64,000 nt of DNA from Leptolyngbya sp. SIO1E4 (GTDB taxonomy: Bacteria > Cyanobacteriota > Cyanobacteriia > Phormidesmidales > Phormidesmidaceae): contig JAAHFU020000005.1 in NCBI GenBank assembly GCA_010672825.2, positions 248,001 to 312,000 on the forward strand. Reading direction: 5' to 3'. Shown in pieces: positions 18,364-26,768 of the stretch. The position numbers and the translations under genes were made by a program. The notes below the pieces were generated by a model. The model searched no databases and had not been told where the DNA came from. It was given only the letters and a program-made list of their open reading frames with translations. Each line of letters opens with the position of its first letter. The stretch's first letter is position 1.

Positions 18364-18444
18364 TGAAAGGTTCCTTGAAGTCGAAATAGTCAAGTCGAAA
18401 TGGTCAAATTGATGAAGTGCTATCAGCCCTGATGGCAGGGTGAA

Positions 18445-18480
18445 TAAGGGGATGGGTAGGAGGGGGTGGAGGAGTGGATA
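18445..18480 (+). repeat. Short tandem degenerate repeats (GGGATGGGTAGGAGG type)
   Basis: G-rich tract GGGGATGGGTAGGAGGGGGT followed by GGAGGAGTGGATAAG. It lies between two CP43-like genes and is the reverse-strand form of the C-rich tracts at 15719 and 29915. Confidence 0.55.
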
Positions 18481-18571
18481 AGTTTTGAATGTTGCATTGA
18501 ACTCAACACTCAACCTTGGGAACTCCAAATCCGATTCCCTATTTCCCTCTTGCCTATTTCCCCGTCACTGC

Positions 18572-19705
18572 CTACGTCACTGAATTGCCTGCTGCAGTCG
18601 GGGGGCTCTTCGTCATGAAGTCAAAGAAGGTGCCGTAGTCCGGACTGACGGAAGTGCTAATAGATCGATAGGCGTGCCACAGGTGCCCCAGTAGGGCGAG
18701 GAAGCCTAAGGCGGCGTGAACGCTGGCGAGGGCCGCTCGTAAGGATTCACCCGCCCCCCCAACTGGGCCGTAGAAAACACTGGGATAGGCCACCTCATTA
18801 ACGGAGACAAAGACGGCTACGCTGAAGCCCGCGATCGCCAGAGCCCCCAGGCTGTAGGACAAATAAGCTTCTCCTGACCAGATCAGTCGCTGCTTGGCCC
18901 AGGCCATGGGCTTCGAAATAATGTGGAAAATCCCGCCGCTGATGCAGAGGATGCCAACCCAGACGTGACCCCCCACAATATCTTCCAGGGTGTTCACGCT
19001 GGCCATGCCGGTAATCGTCCAGCCGTTAGGGCTAATGCCGAACAGATAACCAAAAATACGCCCTGGGTCGAGGTTGGGCTGTACGAGCCGTACCTGATCT
19101 AGCACTGGGTCATACAGGCCGCCAAATCGGGTCGCCTTCAGTACCAACAGCAGCGCGCCAAGACCCAACAGCACCAGGTGAATGCCCAAAATCGTGGTCA
19201 TTTTGTTGCCGTCTTGCCAGTCGTAGCCAAAGCCCTTGGGATTGAGCCTTTCTGGCCCCAGCACAGCATGATAGATGCCGCCAGCTCCCAGCACAGCAGA
19301 GCTAATCAAATGCACAATGCCGATCGCGTAGTAGGGATAGGTATCAATCACTTCACCGCCCGCACCGACCCCAATCCCGAGAGCCGCCAAATGGGGCAAC
19401 AAAATCAGGTTTTGATCGTACATCGGCAGACTGGGGTCAAAGCGTGATAGCTCAAACAGCGTCATGGCCCCCGCCCACAACACAATCAGCCCTGCATGGG
19501 CCACATGGGCTCCGAGTAACCGCCCAGACAGATCTTTGAAACGGATATTGCCTGCCAGTAAAGGCGCGCCTACGTACTGTGTGGCCTCAAAAGACCAGCC
19601 TAGCGATCGCAAAAACGGGGTCCAGAAAATACCGCTTCCGTAAGTTGCAGAGTCATCTGCCCCTACGGAGCCCCTGGCTTGAGTGTCAGAGGTTTGCATA
19701 GACAT
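18572..19705 (-). CDS. CP43/IsiA-family (Pcb/CBP-type) chlorophyll-binding protein, first gene of the antenna cluster
   Basis: The 377-residue protein has a longer hydrophilic N-terminus (about 55 residues) than IsiA, then the same six-helix antenna core: [60 protein letters not shown] and [11 protein letters not shown]. It lacks the large PsbC lumenal loop, so it is a light-harvesting paralogue rather than a photosystem II core protein. Start ATG 19705 follows GAGGACAT; ATG 19699 is an equally spaced alternative. It is the first gene of the minus-strand series ending at the Hlip. The promoter region contains the palindrome TTGAGAAGTGTTCTCAA 38 nt upstream of the start, so Fur control is likely but inferred. 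Confidence 0.9.
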   Translation of the reverse strand: MSMQTSDTQARGSVGADDSATYGSGIFWTPFLRSLGWSFEATQYVGAPLLAGNIRFKDLSGRLLGAHVAHAGLIVLWAGAMTLFELSRFDPSLPMYDQNLILLPHLAALGIGVGAGGEVIDTYPYYAIGIVHLISSAVLGAGGIYHAVLGPERLNPKGFGYDWQDGNKMTTILGIHLVLLGLGALLLVLKATRFGGLYDPVLDQVRLVQPNLDPGRIFGYLFGISPNGWTITGMASVNTLEDIVGGHVWVGILCISGGIFHIISKPMAWAKQRLIWSGEAYLSYSLGALAIAGFSVAVFVSVNEVAYPSVFYGPVGGAGESLRAALASVHAALGFLALLGHLWHAYRSISTSVSPDYGTFFDFMTKSPPTAAGNSVT

Positions 19706-19742
19706 ATGTCCTCAATGAAGAGACTCCAACTTGAGAAATTTA

Positions 19743-19759
19743 TTGAGAAGTGTTCTCAA
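19743..19759. promoter_or_regulatory. Candidate Fur box upstream of the antenna operon
   Basis: TTGAGAAGTGTTCTCAA is a perfect 7-3-7 palindrome. Its core TGAGAAG-T-GTTCTCA differs from the common Fur form TGAGAAT-N-ATTCTCA at two positions. It lies 38-54 nt upstream of the 19705 start, where a repressor would block the promoter under iron-replete conditions. Confidence 0.55.
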
Positions 19760-19983
19760 CAGGTCGATCTCAACATAGATCAGAATAAGTCGCAATAAGA
19801 AAGGAATAAAGTTTTGTATCAATGTGGCGGCAAATTAAGGTTGTCTGGTTTTTGGCAAAGGCACTAAATCATTCATCTAAAAGTCTTGTATTCAGACCAA
19901 TGTGCCCTGTTGGATGGTCTGGGTAGGTCAGAGTCTATTGAGTCAATAAGGCGAGACTCTCCGATTAAGCTAGGACAATTTAA

Positions 19984-20000
19984 TTGAGAAATGTTTCTAG
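19984..20000. promoter_or_regulatory. Weak Fur-like site upstream of the TPR gene
   Basis: TTGAGAAATGTTTCTAG resembles the 19743 palindrome with more mismatches and is followed by AATGATAATATCTC. It is 49 nt before the TPR protein start and may serve the divergent promoter. Confidence 0.3.
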
Positions 20001-20048
20001 CTAATGATAATATCTCCCATAACTGCCCGTTGTGGAGCATTGTCGCTT

Positions 20049-20690
20049 ATGAGAGCACTCCGACAGTTTCACTGGTTGCTGTCCGCATTCCTGCTTGTGT
20101 CAATACCGGTGCTGCCCGTTGCGGCTCAATCAGCCCGAGAGGTTGCTCAAGAGGGCATTGAAGCCTATCAATCTGGGGATTATGAAGCCGCTGCTGCCGC
20201 CTGGCGACAGCTGATTGAACTGGAACCTGATAACCCCGATGCCCATAACAATTTGGGGGCAACGCTCTATTTTTTAGGCGATTTAGAAGGGTCTGCTGCG
20301 GCCTATCGGCGGGCCATTGAACTCGACCCCGATAGTGCCACTATCTACAACAATCTGGGGGTCGTTTTGGTTGAGCAGGAGGCCTATGAAGCGGCAATCG
20401 CCGCCTATCAGCAGGCCCTTGAAATTGACCCTGATTTGGCTGAGGTCTATAACAATTTGGGCAACTTGCTGGGCGGGGAAGAGGCGATCGCCGCCTACCA
20501 GCGGGCTGTGGAACTTAAGCCTGACTATGCCGAAGCCTTCAACAATTTAGGCACAGCCTTAGCCAATCTAGAACGGTATGAAGAGGCCCTAGTTGCCTAT
20601 GAGCAAGCCCTTGAGATTGAGCCTGATTTTACTGCTGCCCAAGAAAACTTTAGGGCTGTGCAGGAGAGAGTTGAGGATACGACTGAATAA
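20049..20690 (+). CDS. Secreted tetratricopeptide-repeat protein
   Basis: I start at ATG 20049, which gives a clean signal peptide (MRALRQFHWLLSAFLLVSIP to VLPVAAQSA) with GGAG upstream; an ATG at 20004 in the same frame would bury the signal. The mature part of about 185 residues holds four to five TPR units, recognisable by AYQSGDYEAAAAAWRQLIEL and DNPDAHNNLGATLYFLGDLE and their repeats with NNLG in each. TPRs mediate protein-protein contacts, and the protein should be periplasmic. It diverges from the antenna operon and may share its regulatory region. No specific function can be named. Confidence 0.82.
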   Translation: MRALRQFHWLLSAFLLVSIPVLPVAAQSAREVAQEGIEAYQSGDYEAAAAAWRQLIELEPDNPDAHNNLGATLYFLGDLEGSAAAYRRAIELDPDSATIYNNLGVVLVEQEAYEAAIAAYQQALEIDPDLAEVYNNLGNLLGGEEAIAAYQRAVELKPDYAEAFNNLGTALANLERYEEALVAYEQALEIEPDFTAAQENFRAVQERVEDTTE

Positions 20691-20819
20691 GGTGCACCGT
20701 CAGGGAGAGTGTTCGCAGTTGGCGACTGCGGTTGTGTCATCGGGAGGGGTTGGCGTCTACGGTGCACTTTATCCGAATGAAAGCCGCTGTAAATTTGGGC
20801 TGCGAATCCAGCGTGTTCG

Positions 20820-21917
20820 CTACAGGCTGGCGGTGACTTGCTCGCAATGACTGACTCGATATTGCTTGGCCGGAGCCAGCGTCATTTTTTCGTTGGCTTT
20901 AGCTGCTGAGCTACGCGCAGTCATGATTTCGCCATTTTCCTCAATGCGGATCTGATAGCGCCCACTCCCCGAGGCAGTGTCATAGGTCACATCAACGTCA
21001 ACCCAATTGGCGTCACGCGTCCAGCGCTCTAACCAAAGCTGCAATAGTTTAATCGGTAGCCAACGTAATACCGGATACAGCCAGCGTTTCCGACCGGTTA
21101 GCCCTTTACGAAGGGTCTGGGCAGTTCGGGGATAGGTGAGCCAATCCCAACCTTCCTGCATCCAGGCTTCGCGCTCGGCGATCTGCTCGAATCGATTGAC
21201 ACCCGTCCAGCCCCGATAGAAGCGCCCCATTTGCCGGTGGTCGTTATTGCGATAAATTAGCTGCGGCAGGACGTCCATTTCTAAATGGCCCCAGAGTTGC
21301 CCGGTCGGCAAGTCGATTAAAGTAGGCGCAAATTGATGGCCGCCAAAGTGGGTGCTTTGCCAGACACGTAGCGGTTGGTCAGGCTGGCCATAGGTTTTAC
21401 GTAGGTGACGGTAAACGGGTGTACCAAAACGACCACAGGCGAGGTCTACCTGAGTATGCGTACAGACCAATATTTCTCGCACCGCCTGCGTATCCTGCTG
21501 ATAAGGCGTGAATTGGGATACCTCTCCAGACCGGTTCAATAGACGGGTGAGCAAGGCCGTCACCAACGGTAAAGTCTGGTCGTCGGGGACAACGTACTCT
21601 TGCTTATCGTATTCAGCAAACTGCCGAGCTGGACGCCAATAATAGATCACCCGCGTGTAACCCGGCTTAGAGTAATCAGGGTCAGGGGCGATCGCCAGCG
21701 GCCTCACCATAACACCCCGCTTAAAGATCAGTTTCTTAATCAGAGGAATCATCTGCTTGATGAGTGGATGCTCAGTAAACATTGCGGTGGGCCAAGGCTG
21801 AGGAAATTCCACGAGAATCCAGTAATCGACCGTTGGGGCAGAACCGATAGGGTCTTCTTGATTGGCTTTTGAAACGTCAGAGCAATATCGGCAAGCGTCA
21901 ATATCTATAGCTACCAT
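20820..21917 (-). CDS. Sucrase/ferredoxin-like (Suc_Fer-like) thioredoxin-fold protein
   Basis: Start ATG 21917 follows AAGGAAAAGG and gives 365 residues; the frame extends to 21944 through a TTG. Early cysteines (DACRYCSD) are followed by YWILVEFPQPWP. The later VCTHTQVDLACGRFGTPVYR, with WQSTHFGGHQFAPTLIDLP, is the characteristic thioredoxin-like 2Fe-2S segment of the Suc_Fer-like family. The C-terminal ~140 residues are extra. The family's biochemical role is poorly defined; members occur near siderophore uptake genes, which fits here. A Fur-like site (TTGAGAATGAATCTAAG on the coding strand) lies 11 nt upstream of the start. Confidence 0.72.
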   Translation of the reverse strand: MVAIDIDACRYCSDVSKANQEDPIGSAPTVDYWILVEFPQPWPTAMFTEHPLIKQMIPLIKKLIFKRGVMVRPLAIAPDPDYSKPGYTRVIYYWRPARQFAEYDKQEYVVPDDQTLPLVTALLTRLLNRSGEVSQFTPYQQDTQAVREILVCTHTQVDLACGRFGTPVYRHLRKTYGQPDQPLRVWQSTHFGGHQFAPTLIDLPTGQLWGHLEMDVLPQLIYRNNDHRQMGRFYRGWTGVNRFEQIAEREAWMQEGWDWLTYPRTAQTLRKGLTGRKRWLYPVLRWLPIKLLQLWLERWTRDANWVDVDVTYDTASGSGRYQIRIEENGEIMTARSSAAKANEKMTLAPAKQYRVSHCEQVTASL

Positions 21918-21927
21918 CACCCTTTTC

Positions 21928-21944
21928 CTTAGATTCATTCTCAA
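21928..21944 (-). promoter_or_regulatory. Candidate Fur box before the Suc_Fer-like gene
   Basis: On the minus strand this reads TTGAGAATGAATCTAAG. The core TGAGAAT-G-AATCTAA has two mismatches to TGAGAAT-N-ATTCTCA. Its position between ribosome site and promoter is typical of a repressor site. Confidence 0.45.
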
Positions 21945-22141
21945 TTAGAGTCAGTTTAGAAGCATCCTAGCGTCTTCCTCAAGCTCATTGACGACTCCAA
22001 TGCTGCCGCTTGTCACCCAACCCAACCTCATCAGTGGTTTGCGCGGCAGCACTCTATACGGACACCTTCAGCAATTTCGCTGGGCCAGAATCCAGCCGCC
22101 CATAGACCCCTCATAGAGGGAGTTCAATTTTTATCGCCGCT

Positions 22142-22162
22142 TAATGCTAATGTTTATCATTA
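22142..22162. promoter_or_regulatory. Weak Fur-like palindrome upstream of the decayed binding-protein region
   Basis: TAATGCTAATGTTTATCATTA has TAATG/CATTA ends and NATWAT-like hexamers. It lies about 60 nt upstream of the small frame at 22221. On its own the match is weak. Confidence 0.28.
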
Positions 22163-22220
22163 AGAAGACAGACTCTCAAGCCGCCACTGCACATCCTCAG
22201 CGTTTAACAGAACATCAACC

Positions 22221-22385
22221 ATGACGACTACCCTTTCACGGCAAGCATTCCTGGCCCTCTTTCAAGAGGATGTTCAACATCAGCTATCTTCTGTGAATGG
22301 TGATCAGGCTGAAGCGTTTATGCAACGTCATCCGCAGACTCCTAACCCGCCGAGAATTTTGGCCCACAGCTGCCGGGATGTTTAG
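22221..22385 (+). CDS. Small 54-residue open frame of unknown nature
   Basis: The frame reads MTTTLSRQAFLALFQEDVQH and ends after LAHSCRDV. The first ~38 residues look protein-like (an amphipathic helical segment), whereas the end overlaps the lipoprotein frame at 22297 and is probably out-of-frame reading. No ribosome site is evident. It may be the surviving N-terminus of a broken gene and is not recognised. Confidence 0.3.
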   Translation: MTTTLSRQAFLALFQEDVQHQLSSVNGDQAEAFMQRHPQTPNPPRILAHSCRDV

Positions 22386-22593
22386 TCTGGTGGTCGGCTG
22401 CAGTCGCCCTCAAACTGTGTCAGAAAGTTCTCTCACCAGCCTACCGCCCTCTGCGTCTCGCTCCATCCCCCATGCTCTGGACACTACCCGCGTCCCTCAG
22501 GTGCCGCAGCGTCTTGTTGCCCTCACGGGCACCTCCGAGCTTCAGTCACTACAAAAAGCAAGCGTACCTGGTTCTGGCAAAGTTGAGGCTTAG
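22297..22593 (+). pseudogene. Decayed FecB-like siderophore-binding lipoprotein (N-terminal fragment)
   Basis: The 98-residue frame contains a lipobox-like SLVVGCS after a hydrophobic stretch, then HALDTTRVPQVPQRLVAL and TSELQSL. This matches the start of the mature FecB-like proteins in this window (HAMGETVVPQMPERVVLL at 26769 and HIMGTSQVPLSPERVVVI at 36127). Similarity stops after about 20 further residues and the remaining ~250 residues of the family are missing. I read it as a truncated third paralogue. Confidence 0.55.
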
Positions 22594-22737
22594 TAATATG
22601 CGCCATAGCATCGCGATCGCATGCAATATTAGGCTTTCCCAAAGGTTGTTTCAGTCTCTATGGAAGGGGCTCAATGGCCCCATCGATGCGAAGCTGAGCC
22701 TGAAGCCACTCCGTCAAATTCTCTAGTCATCCTATAA

Positions 22738-22752
22738 TGAAAGCTATTCTCA
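22738..22752. promoter_or_regulatory. Candidate Fur box upstream of the first AraC-type regulator
   Basis: TGAAAGCTATTCTCA has an intact ATTCTCA half-site and three mismatches to the 7-1-7 consensus. It lies 33 nt before ATG 22785. Confidence 0.42.
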
Positions 22753-22784
22753 ATTAACAGCTAACTCTTGACCCAAGTACCTCT

Positions 22785-23876
22785 ATGAAAGTGCCATTGG
22801 TCTTGAATCGTTCCAATGATTGGCTTTTGCCCGGCAGCCCCAGCGATTCACGGCTGTTTCATGCCGATGAGACTGATGTCATTGAGGTTCTTTCGTCTCA
22901 AGTTGGGCAAGGTTATAGCCAATTCATTCCACTGCAAGATGATTTGGCCCTTAGCATTCACGACTATAGTCTCAATCAGCATCGGGTTATTGGCCGGGTA
23001 GATAGCCATAATTCCCTAGAATTTGAGTTTCGATTAGCTGGTCGTGATGCTGGATATAGCTCTTTTATTCCGCATTTTGGCCTGAGAGAGTTTGAAATCA
23101 AGCCTGCACAAAAACGGTTTTCCAACATTGAAGTTTGGTTTAAGCAACCTGCTCTCACGACCTATTGTCAAGCATTCGTAGAGCGTTTGTCACCTCAAAC
23201 CCAAAGCAACACCGAGTGCATCATTCAATCAATATATCGATACCAGGGGGGCGGCTCACGCTCAACCTTGATGGGAATGCTCAACCAGATTTTCAACCGG
23301 GAAAAGGCACCTGGGCCTCAGCTCACCCTTGAACACATTTTGACCGATGCGCTCTATGACGATGTTCTGACCTTCGGAGACTCTTCCCGCAGCCCGATAA
23401 CCCCTGCAATGGAGCAAGTGATCGGGCAGATTTTCAGTTGTCCGTACCAGGGCGCAACCCGCCGCACTTACTTAGAGCACCAAGCCCTAGCCCTGGTGAA
23501 GCTTTATCTCGAGGCGATAGTACACCATCGTCGGCACGAAGCTGACCTTGACTATGTTTACCAGGCAGGCGCTATTTTAAGAAACCAGATTGCGAATCCT
23601 CCCCCAATTGAAGCGCTGGCCCGACAAGTCGGCACCAATCGGCTCACACTGACCCAGGGCTTCCACACACTATACGGAACGACGCCCTTTGGCTACTTGC
23701 GTGACTGTCGTCTGTTGCAGGCCAAGCGACTGTTAATGACCTCAACCCTATCAGTCGCAGAAGTTGCAGCGGCTGTTGGCTATGCCAGCCGTAATCGCTT
23801 TGCCACGGCTTTTCGTCAAAAAATTGGGCTTAACCCCAAAGCGTTTCAGATGCGGGTTTGGCAGCAGGCTAGTTAG
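22785..23876 (+). CDS. AraC-family transcriptional regulator, PchR type
   Basis: The 363-residue protein has an N-terminal effector region without a recognised motif and a C-terminal AraC DNA-binding domain of two helix-turn-helix units. Its visible segments are IEALARQVGTNRLTLTQGFH, YGTTPFGYLRDCRLLQAKRL and SVAEVAAAVGYASRNRFATA, followed by FRQKIGLNPKAF. PchR-like regulators sense an incoming ferri-siderophore and activate its receptor and transport genes. The placement just before a TonB receptor and a FecB-like protein supports that role. A Fur-like site precedes it. It is paralogous to the 31862-32854 regulator, so two related siderophore circuits are present. Confidence 0.88.
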   Translation: MKVPLVLNRSNDWLLPGSPSDSRLFHADETDVIEVLSSQVGQGYSQFIPLQDDLALSIHDYSLNQHRVIGRVDSHNSLEFEFRLAGRDAGYSSFIPHFGLREFEIKPAQKRFSNIEVWFKQPALTTYCQAFVERLSPQTQSNTECIIQSIYRYQGGGSRSTLMGMLNQIFNREKAPGPQLTLEHILTDALYDDVLTFGDSSRSPITPAMEQVIGQIFSCPYQGATRRTYLEHQALALVKLYLEAIVHHRRHEADLDYVYQAGAILRNQIANPPPIEALARQVGTNRLTLTQGFHTLYGTTPFGYLRDCRLLQAKRLLMTSTLSVAEVAAAVGYASRNRFATAFRQKIGLNPKAFQMRVWQQAS

Positions 23877-23924
23877 CCCCGGCCTGATTTGCAGGAAGTA
23901 TTGAAATCTGGGCAAAAGAATTGC

Positions 23925-23946
23925 GTTTGGGGCCCGAAATCGCTAG
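23925..23946 (+). promoter_or_regulatory. Conserved 22-bp upstream box, copy 1 (candidate AraC/PchR site)
   Basis: The box begins GTTTGGGGCCCGAAATC and ends GCTAG. It matches 27937-27958, upstream of the ABC transporter pair, at 18 of 22 positions. Both sit in non-coding DNA ahead of putative siderophore genes, consistent with a shared activator site. Confidence 0.45.
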
Positions 23947-23975
23947 AAAGCGATCGCAAAGTCTCCTACGCTAGC

Positions 23976-23990
23976 TGAGAATAATTCGCT
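23976..23990 (+). promoter_or_regulatory. Candidate Fur box upstream of the first TonB receptor
   Basis: TGAGAATAATTCGCT has two mismatches to TGAGAAT-N-ATTCTCA. It lies 88 nt before the receptor start at 24079 and next to the conserved 22-bp box. Confidence 0.5.
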
Positions 23991-24078
23991 TCAAGCTCAA
24001 TCACTCAATCTTGGTGGCGGCGCGTCATGTCGTCTGCCAGATTTTCTGTTGAGCGCAAATAGCCGTGTGAGGAACCTG

Positions 24079-26754
24079 ATGGGAAAGTCGTTACAGAATT
24101 GGAATTACCTCTGGATTTTAGCCGCAGCTAGCCTCCCAATGGCTGTTGCAGAAACGGCTGGAGCACGAGAGTTATCGGATAGAGTGTCGGTTAATCGTGA
24201 CTTATTATTCGATCAGCCTCAAGGCCCCGCAAACGATGTTTCTCCCTACGTAACTTCGCCCGCTGGCTTCGTCGCTAAGAACCACGAACCAAGACTCAAG
24301 AACCCACAACGATTAACCGTCTCAGACTCAATTGCTCAAACCGAAACTGCCCCCATCCAAATCATCGGCGTCCAACTGGAGGAAACTGAGACAGGCTTGC
24401 AGGTTTTGTTGGCCATCGCCGACGGTGAATTGCTAACGCCGACCACAACGGTGTCGGGCGATGCACTGATTGTCGACATTGCCAATGCGGTGTTATCGCT
24501 GCCCGATAGCGACGAGTTTTTAGCGTTTGCCCCTGCTGAGGGCATTGCCCTCGTGCAAGTCACAGCCCTGCCGGGAAACCGGGTGCAAGTGGTGATTACA
24601 GGAGCAGATGCTGCCCCCACTGCCGAAGCCGAGACCGCAGCCACTGGATTGGAACTCAGCGTGGTGCCGGGAGTGGCTCAAGCAGGTGAAGATGATGAAG
24701 CCTTGAGAATTGTAGTTACTGGCGAAGAAGACCGGGGCTATGCCGAATCTAACACTACCACCGCCACTCGCACCGATACGCCACTGATCGAGATTCCCCA
24801 ATCAATCCAGGTTATACCGGAAGCTGTTCTCGAAGATCAGCAGGTCATCCGCCTGAATGATGCGTTACGAAACGTGCCGGGCGTGGTACCGGGCAATAAC
24901 TTTGGCGGCGGTCTCGATATTTTTACGATTCGTGGGTTCGAGGGAGCAGCCATTCTCCGCGATGGCTTTCGGGCTAGTGAAGCTGGCAGTGTGGGTCAAG
25001 GGGGGCTTCAGGAAACCGCCAATCTGGAACGCATTGAGGTGTTGCGGGGGCCGGCTTCGATTCTCTATGGCAATGTCGAGCCGGGTGGCATCATTAATCT
25101 GGTGACCAAGCAGCCTTTGGACACCCCATTTGCTGAGGTGACGACTCAGTTTGGTAGCTATGGACTCTTTCGGCCCACGCTCGATGTTACGGGCCCGCTC
25201 GACGCTGCGGGCAATATTCGCTATCGACTGAATGCAGCCTATGAGCGGGCGGATGGGTTTCGCGATTATGACACCGACACCACGCGAGTATTCTTAGCCC
25301 CGGTGATTGCCTTTGATTTGGGCGATCGCACCGACCTGACACTAGATTTGGAGTACCTCAACGACCAGCGCCCGTATGACAAAGGGATTCCTCCAATCGG
25401 GGATGAGCTGGCCGATGTCCCCCTCGATACGATTATCGGCGAACCCGACGACTTCTTTAGGACACAAAGTACCCGTATCGGCTACCGCTTAGAGCATCGC
25501 TTTAGTGAGAACTGGCGGCTCCGCAACCGCTTTCGCTATACCAACAGTAACTCTGAGAACCGCCGGACTCAGCTAGAGGAAAGCTTGGGGGGTCTGAATG
25601 AAGCAACCGGTGAGATTATCCGCCTCTATTACTTCAGTGATAGTGACCTTGATAGCTACGAGTTCCAGACGGAGGTGATTGGAGAATTTGCGACGGGCTC
25701 GATCAATCACACCCTATTAGCGGGGGTCGATGTGTTTTTTGATGACGGGGACTTTTTTGTTGCCAATGATCTAGCCCTCCCGGTCAACCTATTCGATCCA
25801 GAGATTGGTGTCGTCCCCCGTCCAGATCTGCCGTTGACATTTACGTCGACTGATACCACCGCGAGTCGCAGCCGGGTAGGACTGCTGCTGCAGGATCAAA
25901 TCGAACTCTTGCCAGAGGTCACTCTGCTGCTAGGCGGGCGGGTTGATTTCTTTACCCAAAGCAGCACTGCAGCAGCCATTTCCATTCCGGGCATCTTGGA
26001 AACGCCCGCCAGCGATGATGAACAGTCTCAAACGGCGTTTACGCCTCGAGTGGGCATTGTCTATCAGCCGATACCCGAACTTGCCTTGTATGCCAGCTAT
26101 AGCCGCTCCTTTGAGCCCAATATCTTAACAGCCACCACGATTGACGGCGAGTTTCTTGACCCGGAGGAAGGTGAACAGTTTGAGGTCGGTCTGAAGACGG
26201 AGCTGTTCGACGGGCGGCTCGCGGCCACTCTCTCCTTCTTCGACATTACCCAAACCAACGTGGCCGCTGCAGATCCTGACAATGCCAACTTTGTGGTACC
26301 GATTGGTGAGCAGACGAGTCGGGGGATGGAATTTAATGTGACTGGCGAAATCTTGCCAGGGTGGAATGTTCTGGCGGGTTTGAGTTTATTGGATGCCGAA
26401 ATTGAAGAAAGTGCCAATTTTGCAGCGGGCGCTACGCCACCCAATGTCCCGGAAACTTCGGCAAGTCTGTGGACAACCTACGAAATTCAGTCCGGTGACC
26501 TAGCGGGACTGGGTTTTGGATTGGGCCTTTACTACGTGGGCGAACGCCAAGGGGATAATGCCAATACTTTCACGATGGACGAATACCTGCGTACCGATGC
26601 GGCCATTTACTACCGGCAGGAAGATTTCCGCCTCGGGCTCAACTTTCGCAATCTCTTCGACATCGACTATTTCGTGAGTACCGAGGCGGGGCGGGGCGGC
26701 ACGACACCGGGTGAGCCTTTCACCGTCGTGGGCAGTGTTTCCGTCACGTTTTAG
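24079..26754 (+). CDS. AMIN-domain TonB-dependent siderophore receptor
   Basis: I choose ATG 24079, preceded by GAGGA, giving 891 residues with a signal peptide (SLQNWNYLWILAAASLPMAV, cleavage near AETAGA). Residues ~92-200 form an AMIN domain (IQIIGVQLEETETGLQVLL), the usual N-terminal extension of cyanobacterial receptors. The plug begins near residue 236 (IEIPQSIQVIPEAVLEDQQV, then LRNVPGVV, IEVLRGPASILYGNVEPGG). A 22-strand-type barrel follows and ends in a terminal Phe (SVSVTF), as expected for outer-membrane insertion. It should import a ferric siderophore driven by TonB-ExbBD, none of which is in the window. It is followed after 14 nt by a FecB-like lipoprotein. The ligand cannot be predicted. 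Confidence 0.92.
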   Translation: MGKSLQNWNYLWILAAASLPMAVAETAGARELSDRVSVNRDLLFDQPQGPANDVSPYVTSPAGFVAKNHEPRLKNPQRLTVSDSIAQTETAPIQIIGVQLEETETGLQVLLAIADGELLTPTTTVSGDALIVDIANAVLSLPDSDEFLAFAPAEGIALVQVTALPGNRVQVVITGADAAPTAEAETAATGLELSVVPGVAQAGEDDEALRIVVTGEEDRGYAESNTTTATRTDTPLIEIPQSIQVIPEAVLEDQQVIRLNDALRNVPGVVPGNNFGGGLDIFTIRGFEGAAILRDGFRASEAGSVGQGGLQETANLERIEVLRGPASILYGNVEPGGIINLVTKQPLDTPFAEVTTQFGSYGLFRPTLDVTGPLDAAGNIRYRLNAAYERADGFRDYDTDTTRVFLAPVIAFDLGDRTDLTLDLEYLNDQRPYDKGIPPIGDELADVPLDTIIGEPDDFFRTQSTRIGYRLEHRFSENWRLRNRFRYTNSNSENRRTQLEESLGGLNEATGEIIRLYYFSDSDLDSYEFQTEVIGEFATGSINHTLLAGVDVFFDDGDFFVANDLALPVNLFDPEIGVVPRPDLPLTFTSTDTTASRSRVGLLLQDQIELLPEVTLLLGGRVDFFTQSSTAAAISIPGILETPASDDEQSQTAFTPRVGIVYQPIPELALYASYSRSFEPNILTATTIDGEFLDPEEGEQFEVGLKTELFDGRLAATLSFFDITQTNVAAADPDNANFVVPIGEQTSRGMEFNVTGEILPGWNVLAGLSLLDAEIEESANFAAGATPPNVPETSASLWTTYEIQSGDLAGLGFGLGLYYVGERQGDNANTFTMDEYLRTDAAIYYRQEDFRLGLNFRNLFDIDYFVSTEAGRGGTTPGEPFTVVGSVSVTF

Positions 26755-26768
26755 GAGACTGATACAGC

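Noticed and set aside
18364-18528. N-terminal extension of the isiA-like gene
   Set aside because: Met at 18363 has a good ribosome site and gives normal IsiA length; the extension overlaps a repeat tract.
22472-22726. 84-residue frame overlapping the FecB remnant
   Set aside because: No ribosome site and no similarity pattern; the overlapping frame contains the lipobox and FecB-like segment.
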